In this document: piece after piece, positions 9,969-20,395 of the stretch
Layout of the letters: every line of letters starts with the position of its first letter
How positions within the stretch are numbered: position 1 is the stretch's first letter
Notes under the pieces: generated by a model
Database searches by the model: none
What the model was told of the DNA's origin: nothing
The model's input: the letters and a program-made list of their open reading frames with translations, nothing else
Assembly: GCF_023516495.1 (NCBI RefSeq)
Contig: NZ_JAMGBC010000001.1
Location: forward strand, 558,001 to 622,000
Length of the DNA stretch: 64,000 bases
Reading direction: 5' to 3'
Source: Sphingomonas anseongensis
GTDB lineage: Bacteria > Pseudomonadota > Alphaproteobacteria > Sphingomonadales > Sphingomonadaceae
Made by a program: the position numbers and the translations under genes

Positions 9969-10687
9969 GCTGGCCGGCATTTCGATGATCTCGAGCTCGG
10001 TCGGTGCCTCGCCGCGCTCGATCGCCCTCACCGGTCCGAAGCTTCTCCGGTGGAGCGGAGTGAGCCCCAGCGCATGAAGGGCTCGATAATGATGCGGGGT
10101 CCCGTAGCCGCGATTGGTTTCCCAACCGTAGCCCGGATATTGCTCCGCCCATTCGGCCATCATCCGGTCGCGCGTGACCTTTGCGATGATCGATGCCGCC
10201 GCGATTGAGCGGCACTTGGCGTCACCTTCGACGATGGCCTTGGACGGCCGCTGCCAGCGCGGAGTGGCATTGCCGTCGACAAGGACCCAAGCCGGCTCGA
10301 CACCCAGCGCTTCGACGGCCCGGGTCATCGCCAGCATCCGCGCCCAATAGATGTTGATCGTGTCGATTTCCTCCACGCTGGCTATGCCCACACCCCAGGC
10401 GGAGCATTTGACCAGCCGAGCGTAGATCGATTCGCGCTTCTCGATGGGCAAATTCTTCGAATCGTCGATCCCGCGAGGAAAATTGTCGCGATTCAGGATG
10501 ACCGCCGCGGCGACCACTGGCCCCGCAAGGGGCGCGCAACCGGCCTCGTCCACACCGGCGAGCGGCTGGGGGAAGTCAAGTTCGAGCTTGAACGAGCACC
10601 GGCGCGGCATCGAGTCGCTTTGTGAACCGCCCGAACGGCAGGCGTCCAGAGGTTCGCCGGCCTATGCTGTGGAAAAGTCGAAGATCC

Positions 10688-11857
10688 TTATTCGTCGACT
10701 CGCCACGGTGGGAAGCGGCGGGCTTCTCCGGCCTTGTAGAGGAAGATGATGTTGCCGGACGGGTCGCGGAGCCGCGCCTCGCGCCACATCCACGGCTGAT
10801 TGCGCGGACCGTGCTCGAACACCAGGCCGTTGCGGGCCAGCTGCTCGGTCCGCTCGTCGAGATCGTCGCATTCCAGATAGACCGCGGTGGTCGCGGAAAT
10901 CGCTTCTTCAGGGTCGATTTGAACCGACAAGGTTGCCCCGCCGGCAGTCTCGAATCGCGCGTAGCCGTTCTCCGGGCTGTCGACGATCTGCCTCAGGCCC
11001 AGGGTCCGGTAGAATTCCACCGACTTGCGGTAGTTGGTGCCGGTTACGGTCACTTGGTTCAGCCGCAGTCCTTCCCCAACGTCGAGGCGCACCCGCCCCT
11101 GGCCAAGCGGCCCCGCCCCCTGGCCTAGCTCCGGCGAATCCTGGAGTGCGATTCGAACGAACGTCCGCGCCCGCTCCACCGCCGAATTGAGGTTGTCGCC
11201 TTGGCCGAGGAAGCAGGTGATCGCGCTTGCGAGCGTGCAGCCCGTCCCGTGGGTATTCCTCGTGTCGATCCGCTGGCCTTGCCAGCTCGTCATATTGTCC
11301 GTTTCGATCAACGCGTCGGCAAGCGCGTCGCCCTCCTCGTGCCCGCCCTTGATCAGCACCGCGCAGCCGTGACGGCCCACGAGGTGGAGCGCGGCGGCGA
11401 CCGGGTCTTCCTCGCTTGTCAGGCGGCTCAACTCGGGAAGGTTGGGCGTGACGAGGGTCGCCACGTCCATCAGCTTTCCGAACGCAGCGACGGTAGAATC
11501 GTCCGCAAGCTGGGCCCCGCTCGTAGCGACCATCACCGGATCGAAAACGATCGGGATGTTCTCCAGTCTTTCCAGGCGGTTGGCGATCGCTTCTGCGGCG
11601 AATGCTCCGGGCACCAGGCCGACTTTTACCGCATCGACGCCAATGTCGCCGATGACCGAATCGATCTGGGCGATGATCATCTCGGCCGGGACCGGGTGAA
11701 CTGCATCCACTCCCAGCGTATTCTGAGCGGTGATCGCGGTGATTGCGGTCATCCCGTGACCGCCGAGCATGGTAACCGTCTTCAGGTCAGCCTGAATCCC
11801 CGCCCCGCCCCCAGAATCGGAGCCAGCGATGATCAGGATTCGCGCCGTCGGCGTCAC
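10688..11857 (-). CDS. thiD: ThiD kinase fused to a C-terminal glyoxalase (VOC) domain
   Basis: The N-terminal 260 or so residues are hydroxymethylpyrimidine/phosphomethylpyrimidine kinase of thiamine synthesis: ILIIAGSDSGGGAGIQADLK, KVGLVPG, FDPVMVATSG, TPNLPE, IKGGH and the HGTGCTLASAI anion hole. The last 115 or so residues form a VOC/glyoxalase-like domain (VTVTGTNYRKSVEFYRTLGL to RDPSGNIIFLYK). Both lie in one uninterrupted frame. GTG 11857 is chosen because GAAGGCGAG precedes it and the kinase fold begins at once; ATG 11905 is a longer alternative. The VOC substrate is unknown. Confidence 0.88.
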   Translation of the reverse strand: MTPTARILIIAGSDSGGGAGIQADLKTVTMLGGHGMTAITAITAQNTLGVDAVHPVPAEMIIAQIDSVIGDIGVDAVKVGLVPGAFAAEAIANRLERLENIPIVFDPVMVATSGAQLADDSTVAAFGKLMDVATLVTPNLPELSRLTSEEDPVAAALHLVGRHGCAVLIKGGHEEGDALADALIETDNMTSWQGQRIDTRNTHGTGCTLASAITCFLGQGDNLNSAVERARTFVRIALQDSPELGQGAGPLGQGRVRLDVGEGLRLNQVTVTGTNYRKSVEFYRTLGLRQIVDSPENGYARFETAGGATLSVQIDPEEAISATTAVYLECDDLDERTEQLARNGLVFEHGPRNQPWMWREARLRDPSGNIIFLYKAGEARRFPPWRVDE

Positions 11858-11942
11858 GCTACTCGCCTTCGACCCGCTCCTTGGGGCGAAGTTATCCATG
11901 TGCACAGGGCCGCTTCTGCACCCAGAAATGCGAATAAAGCGT

Positions 11943-13277
11943 TCACGCCGCCGCTTGGACGGCCTCGCAGATTTCGTCCACGACCCGCTCCACCAATGCC
12001 TGATCTTCGCCTTCGGCCATCACACGGATCAAAGGCTCGGTGCCGGACTTGCGGATCAGCAGGCGTCCGCGGCCTTCCAGTTCGCGTTCCGCCTCCGCGA
12101 TTCGCTTCTTCACGGTCTCGTTCTCCAGCGGTGCGCCGCCGTTGAAGCGAACGTTCTTGAGCAGCTGCGGAAGCGGCTCGAACTGCCTGAGCACCTCGCT
12201 TGCTGCCTTGCCGCTGTCGACGAGAGCCGCAAGCACCTGGAGAGCGGCGACCAAGCCGTCGCCGGTGGTCGAATAATCCGCAAGGATGATGTGGCCCGAT
12301 TGCTCGCCGCCGACGTTGCAGCCGCTCCGTCGCATTTCCTCGAGGACGTAGCGGTCGCCGACCTGGGTTCGAACCATTGCAATGCCGGTCTCGCCGAGGC
12401 GCCGCTCCAACCCGAGGTTGGACATCACCGTGGCGACCACCGCCCCTTTCAGCTGGTCGCGCTTGCGCCGGTCGAGCGCAATCAGGGCCATCATCTGGTC
12501 GCCGTCAACGAGATTGCCCTTCTCGTCGACCACGACCAGACGGTCGGCGTCGCCGTCCAGAGCCAGGCCGATATCGGCGCCGCTGGCGACCACGGTTTCC
12601 TGCAGGTGCTGAGGATGGGTCGATCCGCACGAAGCGTTGATGTTGAGCCCGTCCGGCGAGACTCCGATCGGGATCACCTCCGCTCCGAGCTCCCACAATG
12701 CCTCCGGAGCCACGTGATAGGCGGCGCCGTTGGCGCAATCGAGAACCACCTTGAGCCCGTCGAGCCGGAGCCTCTCGGGAAACGTCGACTTGGCATGGTG
12801 GACGTAGCGCCCGCGAGCGTCGTCGATCCGCTTGGCGCGTCCGATCATCTCCGGCTTCGCAAGCTTCGGATTATCCTCGATCCTCGCCTCGATCGCCTGC
12901 TCGGCTTCGTCGCTGAGCTTGTAGCCGTCCGGTCCGAACAGCTTGATCCCGTTATCGCAGAAGGGGTTGTGCGAAGCCGAGATCATCACGCCGAGGTCGG
13001 CGCGCATGGAAGTCGTCAGCATCGCCACGGCCGGGGTCGGCATCGGTCCCAGGAGGACCACGTCCATCCCCACGCTGGTGAACCCGGCGACGAGCGCCGA
13101 TTCCATCATGTAGCCCGACAGGCGCGTGTCCTTGCCTATCACCACCCGGTGGCGGTGGTCGCCGCGAAGAAAATGGGCACCCGCCGCCTGCCCGACGATA
13201 AGCGCAGTTTGCGGGGTCAGCGGCTCGCTGTTGGTGAGGCCCCGGATTCCATCCGTGCCGAAGAACTTACGCGTCAT
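11943..13277 (-). CDS. glmM: Phosphoglucosamine mutase
   Basis: The enzyme converts glucosamine-6-phosphate to glucosamine-1-phosphate on the way to UDP-GlcNAc, for peptidoglycan and lipopolysaccharide. Signatures are [10 protein letters not shown] at the N-terminus, the phosphoserine loop [17 protein letters not shown], the metal-binding [16 protein letters not shown] and the phosphate-binding [12 protein letters not shown] near the C-terminus. Its 444 residues equal the normal family length. It is followed by thiD after 85 bases. Confidence 0.97.
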   Translation of the reverse strand: MTRKFFGTDGIRGLTNSEPLTPQTALIVGQAAGAHFLRGDHRHRVVIGKDTRLSGYMMESALVAGFTSVGMDVVLLGPMPTPAVAMLTTSMRADLGVMISASHNPFCDNGIKLFGPDGYKLSDEAEQAIEARIEDNPKLAKPEMIGRAKRIDDARGRYVHHAKSTFPERLRLDGLKVVLDCANGAAYHVAPEALWELGAEVIPIGVSPDGLNINASCGSTHPQHLQETVVASGADIGLALDGDADRLVVVDEKGNLVDGDQMMALIALDRRKRDQLKGAVVATVMSNLGLERRLGETGIAMVRTQVGDRYVLEEMRRSGCNVGGEQSGHIILADYSTTGDGLVAALQVLAALVDSGKAASEVLRQFEPLPQLLKNVRFNGGAPLENETVKKRIAEAERELEGRGRLLIRKSGTEPLIRVMAEGEDQALVERVVDEICEAVQAAA

Positions 13278-13318
13278 GTGCGCCTCATAACCCTCAATTG
13301 AGCCACGGCCAAAGCGAC

Positions 13319-14707
13319 TTAGTGGCGATACGCCTCCGGAAGGTCGCGGCGCGGAAGGAAGCGGTAGCGGTCGAGAAGCCGCGTCTGGTGGGTCTGAAGC
13401 GGCTGCTGCACGCCGTCGATCAGCACCTGCTCGGCCGCGCTCCTCGGATCGAGCGGGTCGCCGGACCAGATCACGACGTCGGCGCGGCGTCCGGCTTGCA
13501 GGCTTCCGATGTCGTGTCCGAGCCCGATGGCTTCCGCCGGCGCCGAGGTGATGAGGCGAAGCGCCTCTCCCCAGCTCACTCCGGTCGCACCGGGCACCTT
13601 GGTCAGTGCGACGAGATTGCCGGCATATTGGCGCTCGTTGAACTCCTGCCTGCTATCGTTGTCGTCGATCATCCCCATCGACACTTTCACGCCCGCTGCC
13701 TGCATCCGGCCGATGTTCGACTGGGTCGAAGCAATCTGCTCGAAGCTCGCGGGAAGGTCGTTGAGCGCGGAGGCGATGACGGGAATTCCCGATCGCGCGA
13801 TCTCGGGCGCGACCATCCATCCTTCGCTCGCCCCGACGATGACGATCCGAAGCGCCGGAAACTCGCGCCCAAGGTCGATCACCTGGAGAATGTCGCTCGC
13901 ACGCTCGACATGGACCAGCAGGTGCTGGCGGCCCTGGAGAACCGGCACCAGCGCCGCTGCGTCGAACCGCGTCAGGAGCACGTCCTCGCTGCGCCGCGCA
14001 TCCGCGCCGTAGAGCCGGGATTCGTTCGGGTTGCGTACCGTCGGCTGCTCGCGCGCGTCCGGCTGCGTCGATCGCCCCGACGAGACCGGCGGCGAATAGC
14101 GGGCAAGCTCGCGCGCTTCGCGTAGTGCGTTTCGGAACAGTAGATGCGCCGAAGCCCGCGAACCGCCAGCGTCATTGGCTCCAGTCTCGCCAAGCTCCAC
14201 GAACTGGAAGGCTCTAGCCTTGGTGATCGGGTCCATGTCGGCGCCGGTGTCGATCACTGCGCCCTGGCCTGCGAAGATGCTCTTGGCGCTCGACGGAGCA
14301 ACCAGCGCACGGGTGACTCCGTCGGCGCGATTTACGGCGATCGGTTGATAGTTGGGATTGATTGCCGGAACGACGTCGATCGCGGCGCTGAAAGGGCCGT
14401 TGCGGGCGCTCGTATCGTCGGCGCCACCGGCACCAAGGTCGACGTCGGCGAGGCCGAGGCGGGAGAAGCCCGCGACGATGCCGGGAGTCACCCACTTGCC
14501 CGACGCGTCGATCACACGCGCGTCGGCCGGAACCCTGACCCCCTGCTCCGCAGCGACGATCCGCCCGTCGCGTACTACGACTGTTGCGCCTTCCACGGGG
14601 CCGGAGCCGTTTCCGATGGCGACTGTGCCGTTTATGATCGCGATCGTCTCGGCAGCTGCGGGCGCAGCGACGGTCACGAGGAGCGCCGCCAGCATTGCGC
14701 GGATCAT
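13319..14707 (-). CDS. Exported amidohydrolase-like protein lacking the HxH metal site
   Basis: A cleavable signal peptide ([15 protein letters not shown]) is followed by an amidohydrolase-superfamily fold with the usual beta-sandwich start ([22 protein letters not shown]) and end ([18 protein letters not shown]). The motif after WVTPG reads IVAGFSRLG where active members have IIDVHSHLG, so the first two metal-binding histidines are missing. The gene overlaps the upstream intact paralogue by four bases (ATGA) and belongs to an operon with a peptide transporter. It may be a non-catalytic partner or an enzyme with an altered metal centre. Confidence 0.85.
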   Translation of the reverse strand: MIRAMLAALLVTVAAPAAAETIAIINGTVAIGNGSGPVEGATVVVRDGRIVAAEQGVRVPADARVIDASGKWVTPGIVAGFSRLGLADVDLGAGGADDTSARNGPFSAAIDVVPAINPNYQPIAVNRADGVTRALVAPSSAKSIFAGQGAVIDTGADMDPITKARAFQFVELGETGANDAGGSRASAHLLFRNALREARELARYSPPVSSGRSTQPDAREQPTVRNPNESRLYGADARRSEDVLLTRFDAAALVPVLQGRQHLLVHVERASDILQVIDLGREFPALRIVIVGASEGWMVAPEIARSGIPVIASALNDLPASFEQIASTQSNIGRMQAAGVKVSMGMIDDNDSRQEFNERQYAGNLVALTKVPGATGVSWGEALRLITSAPAEAIGLGHDIGSLQAGRRADVVIWSGDPLDPRSAAEQVLIDGVQQPLQTHQTRLLDRYRFLPRRDLPEAYRH

Positions 14708-16104
14708 TTCACGTCCCCTTCGCCGGGCTGGCCGAGCTCGAAGTCGCTCACCGGGCGCTTCTTGGGATCGTTGGCGTCGTACATCTCGGCGCCGTCGATC
14801 CAGACACGCTCCGGGCGGGCATAGACGCTGAACGGATCGTCATTCCAAAGCACGACGTCCGCCATCTTGCCGGGTTTCAGGCTTCCGGTCCTATCGAAGA
14901 TTCCCAACGCTTTCGCCGGGTTCGACGCGAGCCATTGCCAGGCGACCGCCTCCGACAGGTTCGGAATGCCAACGCGCTGTCCGTCGGCGAGCGCCTTTGC
15001 CGCCTCCTGGTTCAGCCGCTGAATGTAATTGGGGTCGTCGGAGTGGACGATTGCACAGGCGCCCGCATTGTGGACCAGCGGGATGTTCTCCTTGATCGCG
15101 TCATAGGCTTCCATCTTGAAGCCGTACCAGTCGGCCCACATCACTCCGCAGATGTTGTTGTCGCGAAGAAGGTCGGCGACTTTGTAGGCCTCGACCGCGT
15201 GGTGGAACGCGGTGATGTGATAGCCGAACTCCTTCGACATATCGATCATGTTGGCCATCTCGTCGGCGCGATAGCAGTGGTTGTGGACCAGGATCTTGCC
15301 CTCGAGCACGCCCTTGAGCGTGTCCATCGCCAGGTCCCGCTCCGGCATGTCGCCGCCGTTCTTGTAATATTCATCCCACTTGCGCTTGTAAGCCTGCGCC
15401 TTGATCCAGGTCTCGCGCGCAAGGGCGATGTTGCCCATGCGGGTCTGCGGCATCTGCCCCTTTGACCCGTAGACCCGCTTCGGGTTCTCGCCACACGCCA
15501 TCTTCAGCCCGTACGGCGCTCCCGGGAACTTCATTCCCTGCGCCGTGCGCGCGGGCACATTCTTCAACGTCACTGATCGGCCGCCGAAAAGGTTCGCCGA
15601 CCCGGGGAGGATCTGCAGAGTGGTCACTCCGCCGTTGATCAGCGCCCGCGAGAAGCCCGGATCGTGCGGCCAGACGCTATGCTCGGCCCAGACTTCGGGG
15701 CGAACCGGCGACGTCGCCTCGTTGCCATCCGATTGCGACTCGACCCCCGGCGATGGATAGTCGCCAAGGTGGCTGTGGACGTCGATGATCCCGGGCGTGA
15801 CGAACTTTCCGGTGCCGTCGATCACCAAAGCTCCAGCGGGAATCGGAAGCTCCGGCCCGCCGACCGCCTGAACAACGCCGTCCGCTAGGACCACCGTCCC
15901 GTTGTTTATCTGCCCGCCTTCGCCGTCGAAGATCGTCGCGTTGCGGATCGCCGTCGGAACGCCTGGATAGGCGACATAGGTCGACGGGAACGGATCCTCG
16001 TTGACGTGGATCGCCGGCGCATTTTTCTTGGGCGGCTCCAGAGCCGCGCAGCCGGAGAGCGCCAGTGCGGCAGCAGCCGCTCCCCATATCAGTCGAACAG
16101 ACAT
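14704..16104 (-). CDS. Amidohydrolase lipoprotein, probable periplasmic peptidase/imidase
   Basis: The N-terminus is a lipoprotein signal with lipobox LSGC, which fixes ATG 16104 as the start. The amidohydrolase metal motif is intact (TPGIIDVHSHLGDY), and HNH, HHAVEA and HSDD segments supply further ligands. The C-terminal LKPGKMADVVLWNDDPF strand closes the fold. It sits between a POT peptide transporter 22 bases upstream and the metal-site-deficient paralogue it overlaps. Context suggests hydrolysis of peptides or cyclic amides in the periplasm. The substrate is not determinable here. Confidence 0.87.
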   Translation of the reverse strand: MSVRLIWGAAAAALALSGCAALEPPKKNAPAIHVNEDPFPSTYVAYPGVPTAIRNATIFDGEGGQINNGTVVLADGVVQAVGGPELPIPAGALVIDGTGKFVTPGIIDVHSHLGDYPSPGVESQSDGNEATSPVRPEVWAEHSVWPHDPGFSRALINGGVTTLQILPGSANLFGGRSVTLKNVPARTAQGMKFPGAPYGLKMACGENPKRVYGSKGQMPQTRMGNIALARETWIKAQAYKRKWDEYYKNGGDMPERDLAMDTLKGVLEGKILVHNHCYRADEMANMIDMSKEFGYHITAFHHAVEAYKVADLLRDNNICGVMWADWYGFKMEAYDAIKENIPLVHNAGACAIVHSDDPNYIQRLNQEAAKALADGQRVGIPNLSEAVAWQWLASNPAKALGIFDRTGSLKPGKMADVVLWNDDPFSVYARPERVWIDGAEMYDANDPKKRPVSDFELGQPGEGDVK

Positions 16105-16126
16105 GCGACCCCGCTCAGCGATTCGA

Positions 16127-17740
16127 TCAAGTTTCCTGCGGCCCCGGCTTCGTTTCACGGTCAGGAAACAATCCCGGCGCCTGTTTCTCGCCGAGTTCCT
16201 TGTAGCCCGCCAGCTCTTCGTCATCGCGAAGCGTATCGAGATGCATCAGCTTCTTCACGAGCGGAGAGATTACCAGCACGAGGACGCCCATGCCGACGGC
16301 GACCCAGCCGATCGTGCTGTAGATGGACAGCGTCGCGCCCTTCGTCATTTCACCCGATTCGCCGCCGGTTGCCTCTCCGATCTTGCCAGCTACGAAATTG
16401 CCGACAGCAGTCATGTAGAACCAGGCGCCCATGATCAGGCTGGCCATGAACTTGGGCGCGAGGCGGTTCATCGCACTCAATCCCACAGGGGACAGGCAAA
16501 GCTCGCCGGTGGTGTGCAGCAGGTAGATCAGAAAGACGAAGATGACCGGAGTGACGTCGGCCGTGGCGGCGCCTAGCACGAACACCAAGAAACCGGCGCC
16601 CACCTGAAGCAGCGCGAGGCCGAACTTCGCCGGCGCCGACGGCTCCATGCCGCGCCTGCCGAGCCAGGTCCAAAGCATCGCGAACATCGGCGCGAGGAGG
16701 ATGATGTAAATGGGATTGATCGATTGGAAGATCGACGCCGGCACCCCGCCGCGCTCGACATAGCGGTCCGTGTAGAGGTTGAGCGAACCGCCTGCCTGTT
16801 CGAACAGGCCCCAGAAAAGCGGGTTCAGCGCGATCAGGAAGAGGATCGCGAAGATCCGATCCCGCGCGTGACGCTCGAGCTTGAATGCTTCGTAGAGGAC
16901 GTAGCCGAGCAACAGGACGCCCGAGATGATGAGGAGGGTCTGGATGACATCCTGATACTGGACGAGGCCCCAGATCACCGCGACACCGACGATCCCCGCG
17001 CCATAAAGCAGCCACTCGGTGTTGCGGGCCAACGGCGCCGGAGCTTCGCCGGCACCGCGAAGCGCCGACCTGCCGAGCACGAAGACGACAAGACCAAGCA
17101 GCATGCCGACGCCAGCGGCACCGAAACCGTACCCCCAGCCGTAGGTCTGGCCGAGATAGCCCGCGATGATCGTGCCGATCGCGGCGCCAACGTTAATGCC
17201 CATGTAGAAGATGGTGTAGGCGCCGTCCCGCCGAACGTCGGTGAGCGGGTAGAGCTGCCCGACCATGACCGAGATGTTGGCCTTCAGGAATCCGGAGCCG
17301 ACGATGATTAGCGAGAGCGCCAGCCAAAAGGCATTGATCGTCGGATCGTTCTGCCCGCCGGTACCCTCCAACGCCATCAGGAAGTGACCTGCCGTCAGCA
17401 GCACGGCGCCGAACAGCACGGCCCTGCGCTGGCCCAGCCAACGGTCAGCCAAATAGCCGCCGAGCAGCGGCGTGATGTATACGAGGCTGGTGTACGCGCC
17501 GTAGATCAGGTTCGACTTGCCGTCGCTGAACAACCAGTGCTGCGTCAGGTAGAAAATGAGCAGCGCCCGCATGCCGTAGTAGGAGAAGCGCTCCCACATC
17601 TCGGCGAAGAAGAGCATGTAGAGGCCCTTCGGGTGGCCCAGGAATTCCGATTTCTTGGTTGCGGCGACCAGCGCGCCGCCGCCCAGAAGGATCGCCAGGA
17701 ACGCGGCAGCAATGATCGGAATCACGTGTTCGGCGTCCAA
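16127..17740 (-). CDS. POT-family proton-coupled oligopeptide transporter
   Basis: This inner-membrane protein of 537 residues has about 14 hydrophobic segments. It carries the proton-coupled peptide transporter signature EMWERFSYYGMRALL near residue 48 and the family motif YMGINVGAAIG. It should import di- and tripeptides. The start is TTG at 17740, supported by a strong Shine-Dalgarno (GGAGGG) about nine bases upstream and by the absence of a nearby ATG. It heads an operon with two exported amidohydrolases, consistent with peptide scavenging. Confidence 0.93.
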   Translation of the reverse strand: MDAEHVIPIIAAAFLAILLGGGALVAATKKSEFLGHPKGLYMLFFAEMWERFSYYGMRALLIFYLTQHWLFSDGKSNLIYGAYTSLVYITPLLGGYLADRWLGQRRAVLFGAVLLTAGHFLMALEGTGGQNDPTINAFWLALSLIIVGSGFLKANISVMVGQLYPLTDVRRDGAYTIFYMGINVGAAIGTIIAGYLGQTYGWGYGFGAAGVGMLLGLVVFVLGRSALRGAGEAPAPLARNTEWLLYGAGIVGVAVIWGLVQYQDVIQTLLIISGVLLLGYVLYEAFKLERHARDRIFAILFLIALNPLFWGLFEQAGGSLNLYTDRYVERGGVPASIFQSINPIYIILLAPMFAMLWTWLGRRGMEPSAPAKFGLALLQVGAGFLVFVLGAATADVTPVIFVFLIYLLHTTGELCLSPVGLSAMNRLAPKFMASLIMGAWFYMTAVGNFVAGKIGEATGGESGEMTKGATLSIYSTIGWVAVGMGVLVLVISPLVKKLMHLDTLRDDEELAGYKELGEKQAPGLFPDRETKPGPQET

Positions 17741-17853
17741 TGCTCTCTCCCTCCAGAGACGGCGCCGCCGCAGCGGCGGGCATCAAGGCGCCGCACCCTA
17801 ACGGGCAAAAACCAGTTGTGAAGCCGATTGTTGCAGAGCCGACCCGGCCCTAG

Positions 17854-18450
17854 ATGGACGGCCAAATGCTCAACGACCGCTCCTCGCTTCTTTCGCTTCT
17901 TCGAACCCGCCGCTCGGCCAAGCCGCGCGACATAAGAGGGGATCCTCCGACGAGGCAGCAACTGGACGAGATGCTGACGATAGCGGCGCGAACGCCCGAC
18001 CACGGAAAGCTGCACCCCTGGCGTTTCGTGGTGATCCACGAGGGCCAGCGCGACGAGCTTGCGACGCTGCTCAGGCAGGCGCTCAGCGAGGAAAACCCGG
18101 ATGCGACCGCCGCCCATCAGAAGAAGGAAGAGGAGTTCTCCCGCTACGAAGGCTCGCTCGTCGTTCTCGTCTCGAGCCCCGTTCGCGGCCACAAGATCCC
18201 CGTGTGGGAGCAGGAGCTATCGTGCGGCGCTGCCGGGATGAACCTGCTCCTGGCGGCGCACGCGCTTGGCTATGTCGCCGGGTGGGTCACCGGGTGGCGA
18301 GCTTACTCGCCGCGGGTCACCGCCGCGCTGTGCCGGCCGGGCGAGCGGATCGCCGGCTTCATTTTCATCGGCCGGTGCGCAGTGGATCTCGAGGAAAGGC
18401 CCAGGCCGCCACTCGACGAGGTCGTCAGCGATTGGTCGCCGAAATCATAG
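17854..18450 (+). CDS. Nitroreductase-family flavoprotein
   Basis: The protein of about 198 residues shows the FMN-binding nitroreductase pattern: LLRTRRSAKPRDI at the start, ARTPDHGKLHPWRFVVI, then SCGAAGMNLLLAAHALGY and GFIFIGRC. The closest type I recall is the E. coli YdjA/RutE-like group. It is probably an NAD(P)H-dependent reductase of unknown substrate. ATG 17866 four codons on is an equally good start. It is transcribed divergently from the peptide transporter across 113 bases. Confidence 0.88.
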   Translation: MDGQMLNDRSSLLSLLRTRRSAKPRDIRGDPPTRQQLDEMLTIAARTPDHGKLHPWRFVVIHEGQRDELATLLRQALSEENPDATAAHQKKEEEFSRYEGSLVVLVSSPVRGHKIPVWEQELSCGAAGMNLLLAAHALGYVAGWVTGWRAYSPRVTAALCRPGERIAGFIFIGRCAVDLEERPRPPLDEVVSDWSPKS

Positions 18451-18457
18451 GCAGGCG

Positions 18458-18491
18458 TTGACGAAAGCGCGCGGTGCTGTATTATGACAGC
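18458..18491 (+). promoter_or_regulatory. Promoter with operator nested over the -10, probably leaderless
   Basis: TTGACG (18458-18463) and TATTAT (18480-18485) are spaced 16 bases apart. The -10 lies inside the palindrome GCTGT-N6-ACAGC (18476-18491), which ends one base before the ATG of the GntR gene. Initiation about seven bases after the -10 would begin at the ATG itself. Autorepression by the GntR product is inferred. Confidence 0.6.
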
Positions 18492-18848
18492 ATGACGCTT
18501 CGTACGAGCCACGACAAGCCGGTCTACGTCCGACTTCGCGAAATCATTGCGAACTCTATTCTTTCCGGAAAATACGGCGACGGCGATCCGCTTCCCTCCG
18601 TACGCGCATTCGCGGCCGAAGAGCAGGCCAACCCGCTGACCGTTGCCAAGGCGTACCAGGGCTTCCAGGACGAGGGGCTCGTAGTGGTCAAGCGCGGTGT
18701 CGGCCTCTTCGTCGCGGACGGTGCCCGGGCTCGCCTCAAGGCATCGGAACGGGACCGCTTCCTCACCGAGGAATGGCCGGAGATTCGCGAGCGTATGGCG
18801 CGCCTCGGCATCAAGCCCGCACAACTGCTCGACACACTGCACGCCTAG
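18492..18848 (+). CDS. Short GntR-family (YtrA-like) transcriptional regulator
   Basis: This 118-residue protein has the GntR winged helix (PVYVRLREIIANSILSGKY, LPSVRAFAAEE, NPLTVAKAYQGFQDEGL) and only a short C-terminal helical region in place of an effector domain, as in the YtrA subfamily. Such regulators usually control neighbouring transport genes, but none lies adjacent. ATG 18492 follows the operator dyad directly, and no Shine-Dalgarno lies upstream, consistent with a leaderless transcript. Confidence 0.88.
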   Translation: MTLRTSHDKPVYVRLREIIANSILSGKYGDGDPLPSVRAFAAEEQANPLTVAKAYQGFQDEGLVVVKRGVGLFVADGARARLKASERDRFLTEEWPEIRERMARLGIKPAQLLDTLHA

Positions 18849-18867
18849 TCCTTACTAGCCGCGTCCA

Positions 18868-19778
18868 ATGGAAACGCGGGTTCTACCTTTCAGCGACGAA
18901 TCGGTCGAGGAGGCCGCGCGGCTGATCCGCGCCGGCGAACCGGTCGCCGTGCCGACGGAGACGGTTTACGGTCTCGCCGCTGATGCCACCAACGCGGAAG
19001 CGGTTGCACGCATTTACGAAGCGAAGGGAAGACCGTCCTTCAATCCGTTGATTATCCATGTTTTCGACTTGGCCCACGCCCAAGCGATCGCCGACCTCGG
19101 GAAGCAGTCGCTCGAACTTGCCGGAAAGCATTGGCCGGGGCCGCTCACCATCGTCTCTCCGCTGAAACCAGGCAGCGGGATTGCCGCGCTCGCCACCGCG
19201 GGTCTGGCGACGATCGCACTCCGGATGCCGAATCACCGTGCAATGCGGGCGCTGCTGGAGGCGGCCGGAACCCCTCTCGCCGCTCCTTCGGCCAACGCCA
19301 GCGGTTCGATCAGCCCCACGCGCGCTGAGCATGTCGTTCGCTCGCTTTCGGGCAGGATCCCGCTCATCATCGATGACGGCCCCTGCCCCGGCGGCATCGA
19401 ATCGACGATCGTTGCAGAGATCAATGGCGGGCTGAGGCTCCTTAGACGCGGCCCGTTAGAGATTGCGGGCGCTGTCGAGGGACCAAAAGGGGCGATCGAG
19501 GCGCCGGGGCAGCTGGCAAGCCATTACGCCCCGTCGAAGCCGCTGCGGCTGAACGCCGCTGATGCTTCCGCCGACGAATATCTTATCGGGTTCGGCGAAG
19601 TCGCCGGAGACTCCAGTCTCAGCCCGGACGGCGACCTCGTCGAAGCCGCCTCAAGGCTTTTCGACCTCCTTCACCAGGCCGATCAGTCGCCCAAGCCGCG
19701 GATTGCGGTGGCGCGAGTGCCGGAAGAAGGCCTCGGTGCAGCCATCAACGACCGGCTTCGCCGCGCTGCAGCGCCGCG

Positions 19779-19785
<7 letters not shown>
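18868..19785 (+). CDS. Threonylcarbamoyl-AMP synthase, Sua5 type
   Basis: The enzyme makes threonylcarbamoyl-adenylate from threonine, bicarbonate and ATP, the first step of t6A37 tRNA modification. The YrdC fold shows PVAVPTETVYGLAADA, KGRPSFNPLIIHV, WPGPLTIV, APSANASGSISPT and a GGIESTIV segment. Its 305 residues include the extra C-terminal Sua5 domain (about 210-305, beginning near PGQLASHYAP), which distinguishes it from short TsaC. Its 3' end overlaps convergent msrA by seven bases. Confidence 0.93.
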
Positions 19786-20327
<542 letters not shown>

Positions 20328-20395
20328 CGCGACTCTCCTTCTCCTTGCGGAGATAGGATTTGCCGCGGCTCATTGCGAGGAGCGAATGAACGAAA

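Noticed and set aside
10688..11942. TPP riboswitch near thiD
   Set aside because: I could not find the conserved TPP aptamer elements upstream of the gene.
11829..13301. A long plus-strand frame opposite glmM
   Set aside because: It is a codon-bias shadow of glmM.
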